Below the pieces are notes generated by a model that did not search any database, was not told the origin of the DNA, and saw nothing but the letters and a program-made list of their open reading frames with translations. A DNA stretch of 53,653 bases from Oscillatoria sp. (GTDB lineage: Bacteria; Cyanobacteriota; Cyanobacteriia; Cyanobacteriales; Laspinemataceae), in the NCBI GenBank assembly GCA_011390515.1, contig JAABSJ010000011.1, positions 1-53,653 of the forward strand, given 5' to 3'. Numbering within the stretch: the stretch's first letter is position 1; each line of letters starts with the position of its first letter. The position numbers were made by a program, and so were the translations under genes. This document shows, in pieces, positions 36,296 through 46,497 of this stretch.

Positions 36296-37102
36296 CTAGG
36301 TTTCAGAAGTCGAGGACCCATTGATAATCGGCGTTAAATAAGCAACCAGTGCACCGAGTAGAAACCCGAGGATATTCCGCAGTAAGGGTAAAAAATCGCT
36401 GGTCCGCGAAATCACAGGTCCCAGACCAAAGGCAATAAATAAAATTCCCCAGAGGGGTGAAAACATTAAGGCCCATTGCCAGGAAAACGCTTGTCGATCT
36501 TTCCTCGGATGTGCCGCAAATCCAAAGATGACGCCACCCACCGTTGAAGTAATCAGGGTAAGGATCCATTGCTCCCTCGGCAACCCGGGGACCACCAGGC
36601 ATCCCCCTTGGCGCAGACAATTTTCCACGCTATTTAATGCGCTCAGAATCGCCTGGTCCTCTCCATTATCCCGCACAAAAAATTGATTGCCGTACCGAGT
36701 TTGTAATTCGATCCAAAAGGTTCTCGGCAGTAAGGGGTAGAGCTCATCCCCCACATTGAATCCCAAGAGGTTGCCTCCGCGAGGGTCCGCGATCAGTAAG
36801 ACGCTCTTATCGTTGAGGTCCCAATAATCCTTAACCGCCCGACCCGGGGTGCGATCGTATTGGGTCAGGACCCTCAGTTTCCAGCCGGTTTCTGCTTCAA
36901 AATTCTCTAACTCTTGGACTAATTTCTCTTCCTGGATGCTCGTTAGCGAGTTGGCGAGGTCAATAATCGGGGTTTGGATCTCCGGCAGTAACTCTGGATT
37001 GTCATAAGCTTGAGCAGAAATCGGGGCGATCGCCCAAGCTGATACCGCCAGGAAAAAGGCCGCCACGGATATGAGAAGTCTTTTCGGAAATGTTGATTGC
37101 AT
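36296..37102 (-). CDS. psb32: Psb32-type TPM-domain photosystem II repair protein
   Basis: The 268-residue protein has a signal peptide or anchor (about 1-32, ending ISAQA) and a TPM domain (about 42-165: IIDLANSLTSIQEEKLVQELENFEAETGWKLRVLTQ, VLLIADPRGGNLLGFNVGDEL). Two to three C-terminal transmembrane helices follow (about 178-198, 212-230, 240-260). Psb32 (TLP18.3 relative) sits at the thylakoid lumen side and protects and aids repair of photosystem II. Upstream, TTTACA-GTTT-TTACC (37194-37208) is a loose RpaB/HLR1-like direct repeat, which would suit a light-responsive gene. Other TPM proteins are possible, but the architecture fits Psb32 best. The 332-bp gap to 37435 shows only AT-rich DNA. 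Confidence 0.8.
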   Translation of the reverse strand: MQSTFPKRLLISVAAFFLAVSAWAIAPISAQAYDNPELLPEIQTPIIDLANSLTSIQEEKLVQELENFEAETGWKLRVLTQYDRTPGRAVKDYWDLNDKSVLLIADPRGGNLLGFNVGDELYPLLPRTFWIELQTRYGNQFFVRDNGEDQAILSALNSVENCLRQGGCLVVPGLPREQWILTLITSTVGGVIFGFAAHPRKDRQAFSWQWALMFSPLWGILFIAFGLGPVISRTSDFLPLLRNILGFLLGALVAYLTPIINGSSTSET

Positions 37103-37434
37103 TGCAGTCTCTATAGGAGTTTTCAGGGTTTATCCAACCAGGGTGGCATCACAGAAGGCTCCACCCCCGAGCCATTCATAAACTTAATATTTGTTTACAG
37201 TTTTTACCTTCCCTTAATATTAAGCATCTCTCCCCAATGCCGTCAATCAGAATTCCGGCAGATTTAGCCCCGGTTTAACTTTATTATTTAACAGATTGAC
37301 AACTTGCAATTTGCAGATTAAAAATATCAAACCTCAATCTACCCGGATTGAGGGAAAACTGCCCCTTACTAAACATCCATCCTAAATCAACAGGTTAACC
37401 GAAATAGCCTGAGAAAGACTGGACGCCTCCCCCA

Positions 37435-37800
37435 TCAAGATTGAGATTCTAAATAACTTAATAACCAATTTGCCATCGTAGCGCGACGGGTTAAGCGAGG
37501 AACCAACTCACCCACCTTGTAACCCGAAAACCCCAACTTTTCCTTCAGCAGTTGCTTGTTTTCTTTAGGAATAGAACGAGTCAATTTCACCGTAGCCGGT
37601 CGGCTGGCGATAAAGTCGGGAGGTTCGGGGTACTCGTCTCGCCAGAGAGGATCGACCGCATCCGTATTCCAAACTTGGTTCATTTCCTCATAGCGATACC
37701 CTAAACAATGCCAAACCAAACCATTAACCGTCAAATCATCAATCTTGTCATTAAGAATATCCCAAATTGTATCAAAATTGAGGGGAGGTAATTCAGACAT
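37435..37800 (-). CDS. DUF1823 family protein
   Basis: The 121-residue protein is of the cyanobacteria/plastid-specific DUF1823 family. Family hallmarks are TIWDILNDKIDDLTVNGLVWHCLGYRY, YPEPPDFIASRPATVKLTRSIPKENKQLLKE and LGFSGYKVGELVPRLTRRATMANWLL. It is soluble, without signal peptide or membrane segment. The function is unknown. It has its own leader, and no convincing operon partner is close. Confidence 0.88.
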   Translation of the reverse strand: MSELPPLNFDTIWDILNDKIDDLTVNGLVWHCLGYRYEEMNQVWNTDAVDPLWRDEYPEPPDFIASRPATVKLTRSIPKENKQLLKEKLGFSGYKVGELVPRLTRRATMANWLLSYLESQS

Positions 37801-37911
37801 AAACTTTGAGAGACCGAAAATAAATAATTAGATTACTTCCCAAAAATCATATCACAATCCTCACCAATCCGTGAACATCAGTGTAATCCGTGGTTCTCCC
37901 CTCCCCCATCC

Positions 37912-40900
37912 TTATCGAGACCGACTCAACCAGGGAAAATCAGGAACACTAGATTTAGGAAAGCGTTGTTCCTTAATCGCTTCCTCGCAAAGCGCCCGAT
38001 CGCCCTCGCTGATATTTTTGGAATACTTGAAATAATCATGGAGCCAAGTACAAGCGCGGCGAGTTAAATCATCTAGATCCAAATTCCACAAAATCACCGT
38101 ATTATCATCTCCAGCCGAGGCAATAATTTCTCCATCGGGACTAAACTCCACATCTAAAACCCCGGAGGTATGACCTTGAAGGGTTTTTAATAACGTCCCA
38201 TCCTTGAGACTCCAAAGCTTAACCGTGCCATCCCAACTGGCCGAAACCAACAGCCGACCATCGGGAGAGAAGCGCACACTTTCCACACTATCGCTATAGC
38301 CTTGCAACAGAGTTTTTTCCAGTGTTCCATCCAGATGCCAAATTTTCACCGTATTATCCCAACTCGCCGAAGCAACCCGTTGACCATCGGGAGAGAAAGT
38401 CACACTGGTGACGTAAGACTGATGAGGATAGCGACCAGAGAGAGTTTGGAGCAGTTCACCATCCTTGTTCCAAAGTTTGACCATTTTATCATCAGAACCG
38501 GAGGCAATCAAACGACCATCGGGGGAAAAAGCCACACTATTGACCCGTTCGGTGTGACCCTCCAAAACCCCCAATAAAGTGCCATCGATCCGCCAAATTT
38601 TGACCGTTTTATCGCGAGAACCCGAAGCAATTAATTGACCATCGGGGGAAAAACTGACCGAATAAGCCCGATCGCTGTGACTACTTTCCACAGGACAATC
38701 AGAATGTTTGTCCGAGTCGGCGGTCAAATTCGGGTCCACTAAAGTTTTTATAAGCGTGCCATTGGACGCATTCCAAATTTTGACCGTACAATCTTGAGAG
38801 ACCGAGGCGAGCGCCCGACCATCGGGAGAGAAACTCACCCCAAACACGCGATCGCCATGTCCATCGGGAGCCTGTAACGTCGTCACCGCTTCCGTGGTCC
38901 GACCCGGGTCCAAACTCCAAATTTTCACCGTTTTGTCCCAACTCGCCGATGCCAACTGTTTTCCCGTGGGAGACAAACTGATACTCGACACTCTTCCCTT
39001 GTGACCCACCTCCCCAGCTAACACCTTCAAAAACGTATCTTTCAGAGTCCAAAGGCGAATCGTTTTGTCCCAACTGGCCGAAGCCAAAGTCATGCCATCG
39101 GGACTAAAATTTACACTGGTGACTCGGCCACTATGACCCTTGAGCGTTTTAATCGGCGTCCCATCTAACTTCCAAATTTTAATCGCATTATCATCCCCTG
39201 CCGATGCAAACCAGCGACCATCAGGACTAAAACTGAGGCTAAACACAATATCATCATGAGCCTTCCAGGTTTGTGTCAAGTTCTCCTCCAGATTCGTCAC
39301 CGAAATCATATGGTCTACCCCAGCAGAAACCAGATGACGACCATCGGGACTAAACGCCAATGCCGTCACCCAATCTGTATGAACCCTTAACGTCTTGCGG
39401 AGGGTCCCATCTAGGGTCCAAAGTTTAACCGTTTTGTCATCAGAAGCCGAAGCCAGAGTTTGGCCATCGGGACTGAAGGTCACCCAATTCACCGAATCCG
39501 TATGACCTTGAAACGTTTGGACCAAACTGCCATCAGAGACCCGCCATAGCTTGACCGTTTGATCGTGACTGGCCGTGGCTAAAAATTGACTATCCGGGGA
39601 AAAACTGGCGCTATAAATGCTATCGGTATGGCCTGTGAGGGTTTTATAGAGACTGCCGTCTCGCTTCCAGAGTTTAACCGTGCGGTCCCTAGAGGTTGAA
39701 GCAATAAAATGACCATCGGGAGAGAAGGCGACGCTGGTGACCTCATCAGCATGACTGACCCCAGTCACATCCAGACTATAATCCACCAATTTTTTATGGA
39801 GACTGCCGTTGCGGTTCCAAAGCAACACCTGAGTGTCATTGCTTCCCGAAGCTAATAACTGACCATCGGGAGAGAAGGCGACACTCCAGACTTCTGCACC
39901 ATGTTCTTCGAGACGGTTACGTTCTCGCACCCCATAGACCGCTTGTTGTAAGGCAGTTGCCACCCGCAGTTTCGTTTCCGAGTCTGGGTTTTTAGCGATG
40001 GAGAGTTTTCGCCAAGCTCTTAAACTTTCCACCAAGGCATCAAATTCGCGATCGGAGACATAGAGAGCTTCACTGGAAGCACTAATGGCGGTAATTTGAG
40101 CATTTTCTACTCCGATGGAGGCTTGTTCTTTTTGGGCGAGGGCGAATACACTAGCAAACGCGAGTAAACCGGCTAAGAAGCCTAGAAAACCCCGTTGACG
40201 TTTGAGGGTTTTATTGCTTTTTTCCAGTTGCGCTTGGGTCATTTTTTTGGCTTCTTCAGCCTTGACTAACTGCGCTTCGGGACCAAAAGCGCTTTCGTAT
40301 TTTTGGCGGACGGGGTGAACGAGATAGTCATGGACGAGTTGATAGCGATCGCCGGATTCTTCCCGGTGAATAAAGACTAAACCTGCTCCTTCGAGAATTT
40401 TTAAAATTAAGTCCAGTTGTGCCGGGGTGACTTCTCCGGATGCCTCTAATTCGTCTTGGGTGCGCAAGGGTCGGGTGTTGTTTTGATTGGTCAGACGATA
40501 CAGGACTTCCCAAGCCGGTTTTTCATTATCCGGTCCACAATCGCGAATGACTTGGACGAGCGATCGGGCAATCAGGATTTCCTTGGGGCGATCGCCGAGC
40601 TTTTGGTACTGTTCTAGGGTGGTGATTTTTTCTTCATCATCTTGCAGTTGAGCGCCGACGAGTTGCAATTCAATCGGGCGCACCTGACCTGTTTCATTGG
40701 CCAAATCCCGAACTAACGCCTCAATCAGTTCAGTCTCCAAGTAAAATTGGGACCGTTCCGTTAAGCGCTGAATCACCTCCATCGCCTGAGTTGCCGAAAA
40801 ATCACTGAGTTGATAGCGAATTTCTTTACTGAGAATATCGTTATTAATCGCATCGAGATAGCATAACCGTTCGCAGTCTAATAAGTAATGTAAGAAATCC

Positions 40901-43092
40901 GTTCTTAACGACAGGATTACTTTAACAAAGGGAATATCGAGGCAAATTTGTAAAAAGCGATAGAATTCTTGCCGACTTTCTTGGGTTTTATGAACAAAGA
41001 AAAATTCTTCAAATTGGTCAAAAATAATCACGGTCAGGAGATTGCGATTGACATTGGACCGCAGCATGGATAAGGCCGCTTGAACTGGTCCAAGGTCAGG
41101 GGATTTCTGTCCAGTCAGATGTTCACCAGGCTCTAGGTCCCCATTGAGTTCGGCCCACTCGGGATTGGGTTCTAGGGGAATTCCCAGGGTTTGGCTGATG
41201 GTTTCATTGAGTCGTTTGTTCAAGGTAGCCATCCAATCGGTATAGGACCGCAGGACTACGGGCAAAGCAAGGCGATCGCCGATCGCCCGTCCCGCTAATG
41301 CGGGAACGAATCCGGCATTCACTAAGGAGGATTTGCCAACCCCAGAGTCGCCATACAAAATGGTGAGTTTTTTATCGGCGCGAGTCATCCGTTCGAGCAA
41401 ACATTCAATATGGCTTTGGCGGCCAGCAGCAGCGATCTCTTGAGGAAGTCCTAAATTTTCGGAATGCTTTGGATTCAGTCCGCTTAAGGCCGTTTGGTTT
41501 AAGGGTTGCGGATGATTCTTCGTTTGAGGTTGCAGCAATCCAGCCCCCACAAAAGCCCGGAACCCATAAAGGGTTTCAATGGAGCGTTGTTCTTGTTTGA
41601 GGCGAAAGGCTTCGACATACTCACGATGCTCAAAATAGAGCGATCGCAACAGTTTTAAGATGGAAATATAAAGTTGGGGGTCTCGTTCGGGTTTGGTGAC
41701 TTGTTGGGCTAAATTGAGAATTTCGATGGCCGCTTGGGACTGTTGATACCAGGAGGGGGCTGAATCCTTGAATTTACTCGGGGCCGAGGTGGCGTCCTGA
41801 AGGCTCAACTCAGGGACCGTGGCCCGAGCTAATAAATACAAGTACAATCCCTGTTCTTGGCGCTCGGGGACAGGGGCCAAGGCTAAAGCGGCGATCGCCT
41901 TTTGGGCGTATTCTTTGGACTGTGTCCACTCGAACCGCGCCAGGGCGACTTCTGCGATAAATCCATAATCCCGGGCCAATTGCACCGGGTGGTTTTGATG
42001 GAGTTCTAGGGTTTTTTCCACTTGAATGAGCAAGCGGTCCCAATGCTGTAACCGGGCGAGGACTTCTCCTAAGAGGGGGCTGAGTTGGGCGACAATATCT
42101 AAGCGAGAACTGGTCTCAAACAGGGTCAAGGCGCGATCAAGATAGGATTCGGCTTCGGTGAGGTGTTGCTGACTTTGGGCCTGGTAGAGTTCGGCTTTGC
42201 GGCAATACAGCAATCCTAAGTGAAACCACAACAGGCCCAGGCGTTCGAGGTCCGGGGAGGAAACTGCCTGGAGGCGGATTTCTGGGGCCGGCTGTTGAGG
42301 ATCGGTGAGGGTGTAACCACCGATATGCTGCCATAATGTCAAACTTTCGTGATAATGCGCTTCCGCTTTGAACAGGCGATCGCGGCAAAACTCATCTCGA
42401 CCTAGGACAAACTGGACGCTGGCACAGAGTTCTGGCGGCAAGGTCACTCCGCGACTGTGTAAATCTTTAACGGCAGATTCCAGTTCTTTGCGCCGGTTTG
42501 ACTCCAGGGGACTGGGAATGCACCATTCATATCCGCTGGCATTTATTCCTCGCGCTAATAGCTGGGGAATCAGACTCCCTGCTTCTTGGTGCAGCAGGTC
42601 CAGCAGGCTATCTGTTTCCATCTCAAATTTAATGGAGGTGGCCGCCCAACTTTTAAAATCCGGTGCAAACCGAATTAAGGAAGCGAGCACTTCTTCGGTT
42701 ACCCACCAAATGAGGGGAAAAGGAAAATTGTTGCGAAATTCATCCCGCACCTGATTTGCTGACACTAACAACGGTTCCAAACCCTTGGTGCTATCCAACC
42801 CAAAAATCATGACGGCTAGGGGTTGTTTCTGCTCCAGAGAGTCCCTCAAAGTGCTGTAAAGGGTGCTGACTGTTTTGGGGAGAACTAGAGTATGTACAGA
42901 ACGTCCTTCTTCTGAAATGTCTTGACAGAGGGGTTGGAGACGTTGGAGCATACTCTGCTGCAATGTTACATAGTTGCACCGGACCAAAATTAAGGAAAAA
43001 TTTCCTTCGGACAGAGCGATCGCTCTGAGCAATGTCTGCAAGGAGCGCTCATTATAGAGGGAACATTGAATGGGTGGGTCGAGGTCAGTCAT
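37912..43092 (-). CDS. Giant STAND ATPase with 14 WD40 repeats
   Basis: The 1726-residue protein opens with a unique domain (about 1-180: NFSLILVRCNYVTLQQSML, AVMIFGLDS) that looks like a P-loop-less NTPase-like fold. A TPR-like helical region (about 225-520) follows. A novel-STAND NTPase module comes next, with Walker A GDSGVGKSSLVNAGF (Lys587) and Walker B LLTVIIFDQFEEFF, then winged-helix and helical parts to about 940. A single transmembrane segment (about 965-987) and 14 WD40 repeats (about 1060-1690, two seven-bladed propellers) complete it. STAND proteins are ATP-driven switches in signalling, apoptosis-like responses and phage defence, with WD40 repeats as sensors. No nuclease or protease effector is visible. 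The neighbouring upstream gene (44267) is another P-loop ATPase. Confidence 0.9.
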   Translation of the reverse strand: MTDLDPPIQCSLYNERSLQTLLRAIALSEGNFSLILVRCNYVTLQQSMLQRLQPLCQDISEEGRSVHTLVLPKTVSTLYSTLRDSLEQKQPLAVMIFGLDSTKGLEPLLVSANQVRDEFRNNFPFPLIWWVTEEVLASLIRFAPDFKSWAATSIKFEMETDSLLDLLHQEAGSLIPQLLARGINASGYEWCIPSPLESNRRKELESAVKDLHSRGVTLPPELCASVQFVLGRDEFCRDRLFKAEAHYHESLTLWQHIGGYTLTDPQQPAPEIRLQAVSSPDLERLGLLWFHLGLLYCRKAELYQAQSQQHLTEAESYLDRALTLFETSSRLDIVAQLSPLLGEVLARLQHWDRLLIQVEKTLELHQNHPVQLARDYGFIAEVALARFEWTQSKEYAQKAIAALALAPVPERQEQGLYLYLLARATVPELSLQDATSAPSKFKDSAPSWYQQSQAAIEILNLAQQVTKPERDPQLYISILKLLRSLYFEHREYVEAFRLKQEQRSIETLYGFRAFVGAGLLQPQTKNHPQPLNQTALSGLNPKHSENLGLPQEIAAAGRQSHIECLLERMTRADKKLTILYGDSGVGKSSLVNAGFVPALAGRAIGDRLALPVVLRSYTDWMATLNKRLNETISQTLGIPLEPNPEWAELNGDLEPGEHLTGQKSPDLGPVQAALSMLRSNVNRNLLTVIIFDQFEEFFFVHKTQESRQEFYRFLQICLDIPFVKVILSLRTDFLHYLLDCERLCYLDAINNDILSKEIRYQLSDFSATQAMEVIQRLTERSQFYLETELIEALVRDLANETGQVRPIELQLVGAQLQDDEEKITTLEQYQKLGDRPKEILIARSLVQVIRDCGPDNEKPAWEVLYRLTNQNNTRPLRTQDELEASGEVTPAQLDLILKILEGAGLVFIHREESGDRYQLVHDYLVHPVRQKYESAFGPEAQLVKAEEAKKMTQAQLEKSNKTLKRQRGFLGFLAGLLAFASVFALAQKEQASIGVENAQITAISASSEALYVSDREFDALVESLRAWRKLSIAKNPDSETKLRVATALQQAVYGVRERNRLEEHGAEVWSVAFSPDGQLLASGSNDTQVLLWNRNGSLHKKLVDYSLDVTGVSHADEVTSVAFSPDGHFIASTSRDRTVKLWKRDGSLYKTLTGHTDSIYSASFSPDSQFLATASHDQTVKLWRVSDGSLVQTFQGHTDSVNWVTFSPDGQTLASASDDKTVKLWTLDGTLRKTLRVHTDWVTALAFSPDGRHLVSAGVDHMISVTNLEENLTQTWKAHDDIVFSLSFSPDGRWFASAGDDNAIKIWKLDGTPIKTLKGHSGRVTSVNFSPDGMTLASASWDKTIRLWTLKDTFLKVLAGEVGHKGRVSSISLSPTGKQLASASWDKTVKIWSLDPGRTTEAVTTLQAPDGHGDRVFGVSFSPDGRALASVSQDCTVKIWNASNGTLIKTLVDPNLTADSDKHSDCPVESSHSDRAYSVSFSPDGQLIASGSRDKTVKIWRIDGTLLGVLEGHTERVNSVAFSPDGRLIASGSDDKMVKLWNKDGELLQTLSGRYPHQSYVTSVTFSPDGQRVASASWDNTVKIWHLDGTLEKTLLQGYSDSVESVRFSPDGRLLVSASWDGTVKLWSLKDGTLLKTLQGHTSGVLDVEFSPDGEIIASAGDDNTVILWNLDLDDLTRRACTWLHDYFKYSKNISEGDRALCEEAIKEQRFPKSSVPDFPWLSRSR

Positions 43093-44266
43093 AACTTTCG
43101 TCGTTGTGCTCTATTCAAAAGCCAAATCAATATCATAGTGACCACCCCAAACTATCTTATGCCTATTTTCGTATCCCCTGATTCATCGGTTTGGGTTGGG
43201 TTCCTAATCTCCTTGTTACCTACTTTTTGCCATGAAGCAGTAAAGCTCATCCCCGATCCCCTGATTTGATTCGGGGCAACTTCGCCTCACAGATCCGGTT
43301 CTTATTGTACAGATAAAAGACTCGCTCTTTTTTCTGAATTTAGGATTGTTCCAGATCCCCTCATCCCCTAGATTCTACTCCAGGTGATCGGGGATTAACA
43401 GACCGGAAATTTTCTCGGATTGGATAATAATCTTCCCATTATGGCCAGGAGGAATGCCGGGGCGAGATAACTTAATCCTAATTTTGGTTTTTAATGATCA
43501 TTCCGTTCCGATTGGTCTGCTCTTTCTATGATATAGTCCCTCTAAATCATTTAGATCAAGAGGGGGGGGAGTAACCCCTTGGGGGGATAGACCCTACAGC
43601 AATGAGCGAACAGGGGTAGATTCGCTCTATCAGTTTGGTTCCAGATAAAAAATCACTACAGCTTCTATTAACGGAACTAACCTTTAGCTCCGTTTCCTTC
43701 CTAGGAAGGGTTATTGGAGTTGGCGCTTTGCCGGGGATGAGTTACCGTTTTAATAGGACTCGGGTCTTTATCATAAACGTTTCTTGGCTTCTGTCAAATT
43801 CAAAAACTCGACTGAAACCCCAGGCCGAAAAAATACCAGAAAAATATCAGAAATCGATTCCCTCTAGGTGGGATACCAGCCAAGCCGATAAAATAGATCG
43901 CTCAACAAATGGGAATAAACTGGGCTGGTGTTCATCCAGCTTTTTTAAGTCTGTCTCCAGATGGGAGAGAGAGTGAAAGATTCACTCCTCTCTTGACAAA
44001 TCTCGTTCCATCTGTATTGAACGGGGGATAAATGACTTGCTTATGCCCCAGCCTTTTGTGGCGACCATCTTGATCTAACAGTTGGGTAAAATTCGTACCT
44101 TTTTATCGGACTCAACCAATCTGCCAACGCGGGGGGGGATATGTAGTGGAGCGATCGCCTGCATTTACGGGCATTTTTTTCAATCGCCCGAGGAGACTTC
44201 TACCTCAGCCATCACAGTGTTCAGGTCAAGATAAAAAAGATCGGGACAAAGGCAGACAACCCGGAT
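43093..44266. other. Long non-coding interval between two ATPase genes
   Basis: About 1.17 kb without a supported ORF, although both flanking genes run the same way. It includes a G-rich stretch (43561-43595), a GCTGG/CCAGC hairpin followed by TTTTTT near 43923-43945 on the plus strand, and an imperfect inverted repeat GAGAGAGAGTGAA/TTCACTCCTCTC (43966-43992). I see no RNA family or mobile-element end. A TTG-initiated frame at 43635-43976 is not convincing. Confidence 0.45.
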
Positions 44267-45649
44267 TTAGGCGGGATATTCTGACATCCATTCCTTAAAT
44301 TTAGGGGCTTCGGCTAAAGCGGGATTAATCCAATACCACCGTCCATCGCGATCGCGATACTCAAACAGAAACATACTTCTCAACAACAGTTGATAATCCT
44401 CATCCCCTTGGACGTGCTTCTGTTCCAACGCTTGAAATAACAACTCCCACTCCTCATCGGTAATCGCCGCAATCAAATCATCCCGATATTCTTTAATCAC
44501 ATTTTCCAGACAGTCACGGGAAAACGGAGGGTCTTGTAATTGCAGACAGCTATAAAGCAGTCCCAGTAAATTCCGTACATGACCCCCACTCACACTGCAC
44601 AAGCGATTTAAGGTGTCCGAACAGTCAAAGACTGAGGCAATCATCTCTTCTCGTTGGGATGCCGGAATATGGGGAAATGCCCGGGCGAGGACCATATTTC
44701 TGAGTAACTTCATCCCCTCCGCATAGACACTTCCATCCCGTTCCCGTACCGGAACCATCGGTAAAACCTTTGGTTTCACCCCAAATCGAGAACTCAAGCG
44801 GCCCAAGTCATTGGAAAAAATTAAAGACAAGGGAATGGTGTAAACTACATGACAATTCAGCTTCCGCAATTGCTCCCCGCGATCGACAAATAAATATTCC
44901 GGTTGCGTTCGTCCCGAAGGTTTTCTAACACTATCCACCCGGTCTAAATTATCCACGATCGCCACCAATCCTTTTTTACCCCGCTGATTGAGAATCTCCG
45001 TCGCGGGATACAGCAATTCACTATTAATCGCTTCCAAAATATTATTGGTCCGGGGCTCTAAATATTGTCGCAACTGTTGCCGTAATCGGGGGCTATGTCG
45101 AGCTTTTGCCGTAATTGAACCAATCCCCCCAGGCAAAGAAAAGCCCAGTTCTCCCTCACTGCTGGCACTAAACGTTCCAATCCCGGGAAGGGAGGCTTCC
45201 CCGCTCAGTTCTATAGGAGTTTGCAACAGATCCGCCGCGCCCTTGAGTAAATCCCGGAACCCCCGTTTGGGTTCGACGCAAAGGTTAATCTTCTCTAAAC
45301 TTTCGGAAACTTGACGGGCAATGCTCAAGAGAATTTCGGTGATATCGACGTCAGCCATATCCAAGTCATGAGAAGACTCGAAATAGACCACGTGGTATCC
45401 TTCCGCTTCTAAGTCTTTTTTCAGTCGGAATAATTCAGTGGATTTTCCACAGCCAATATGTCCAGTAAAGAGCTGGCAGGTGGGGTCATCGCCGGAGAGT
45501 AAACTAATCGTTCTCCCCAGTTCTCGGATAATATTACCGCCGCGAACGGAAGAGAAATCAATATAGTATTCTCGATCCTCATCATTCGCCATATCCAAGA
45601 CTTTACTGGGATTACAAGCTTTATAAAATCTTGGCAAATCTATTTTCAT
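44267..45649 (-). CDS. P-loop ATPase of AAA/ORC-like type
   Basis: The 460-residue protein has Walker A GHIGCGKST (63-71), Walker B GLVAIVDNLDR (227-237), a sensor-like VVYTIPLSLIFS segment and a helical, winged-helix-like C-terminus. The N-terminal FYKACNPSKVLDM and EYYIDFSSVRGGNIIREL motifs are those of a cyanobacterial ATPase group, often annotated simply as P-loop NTPase. The Gly-rich segment around 145-180 is an insertion between the P-loop and Walker B. GGGGAG lies upstream of the ATG. Together with the STAND protein downstream on the same strand it may form a two-ATPase module, though the 1.17-kb gap makes a single operon uncertain. Confidence 0.85.
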   Translation of the reverse strand: MKIDLPRFYKACNPSKVLDMANDEDREYYIDFSSVRGGNIIRELGRTISLLSGDDPTCQLFTGHIGCGKSTELFRLKKDLEAEGYHVVYFESSHDLDMADVDITEILLSIARQVSESLEKINLCVEPKRGFRDLLKGAADLLQTPIELSGEASLPGIGTFSASSEGELGFSLPGGIGSITAKARHSPRLRQQLRQYLEPRTNNILEAINSELLYPATEILNQRGKKGLVAIVDNLDRVDSVRKPSGRTQPEYLFVDRGEQLRKLNCHVVYTIPLSLIFSNDLGRLSSRFGVKPKVLPMVPVRERDGSVYAEGMKLLRNMVLARAFPHIPASQREEMIASVFDCSDTLNRLCSVSGGHVRNLLGLLYSCLQLQDPPFSRDCLENVIKEYRDDLIAAITDEEWELLFQALEQKHVQGDEDYQLLLRSMFLFEYRDRDGRWYWINPALAEAPKFKEWMSEYPA

Positions 45650-46497
45650 GTTAATTAACTCTCCCCAATAGCTGAGTCCTTCTCCAGATATTTCTCTGGT
45701 ATAGGTTGTCGTTCCGTAACAATTTGCATGACTTAAGGTTACTTATGATGATTAACCGAGGATTGCCCGAGTGATCTTTACTTACCATCCACCGACTCAG
45801 GAGCAAAAGGATGGGGAAAAGCGGATTAATAATTGAGTGATCAAGACCCCCACCTGTAGAATTTTTGCAAGTTTGCAGCCTTTTGGTTTAGAGGGGATCA
45901 ATCTTAGATAACAGGGCGATCGCCTGCAAAGGTTGAGAAGTTAGGAGTCTATCACACCCCGACAAGGGTCCCAACTTGAGGACGCAGCAAGTGGCATTCC
46001 AGAAAATCTCCCCTATAACAGAGGACTTACCGGGTTGAGTCGGACGTAACCCGAACACTGGGGGCAGTCTATAAATTGTCCCAACTTTTTACCCTACTCG
46101 GGAATAGAAGTGATGGGTTACTCTGGCAACTCCTAATCCGTCGGAAGAAGCAGGGGAGTGAAGTTTGCGCCCGGGAATCCGAATTGAATCCCACCAGAGG
46201 AGGTGAGTGGGGAATGGTACAGATGCAACCTTGCACAACCTCGATTAAAAACCCGAATCGGGAGGTTAAAATAGGTGAACAAACATAGGGTCAAGCGTCG
46301 TTATCCATACCGAAACCTGGTAATTTTAGAGTCCTAGGGGGAATACGAAGTCTGGATTTGATCACAAACCGATTCCCTAGTGGGGTCACGGGGTGGGAAT
46401 CGTGAAGGTTTTCAGTGCAAGATCTCAAAGTGATTTCTTGACAAGGGGTAAAGTTTGGGTGTATTTAGTTGTGTCCCAGTGAGCTTAAACGGTGAGG
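45650..46497. other. Non-coding interval upstream of ftsQ
   Basis: 848 bp between the divergent ATPase gene and ftsQ. GGTTA-N11-TAACC near 45733-45754 is a possible operator. A 70-codon frame at 46076-46288 has no support. murB/ddl genes, often upstream of ftsQ in other cyanobacteria, are absent. Confidence 0.5.
46438..46467 (+). promoter_or_regulatory. Candidate ftsQ promoter
   Basis: TTGACA (46438-46443), 18-bp spacer and TATTTA (46462-46467), with the ftsQ ATG 31 bp further. Confidence 0.4.

Noticed and set aside
43635-43976. 113-codon plus-strand ORF between the ATPase genes
   Set aside because: TTG start, no domain, atypical composition; treated as non-coding.
46076-46288. 70-codon ORF upstream of ftsQ
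   Set aside because: No ribosome binding site or recognisable product; looks like chance in leader DNA.
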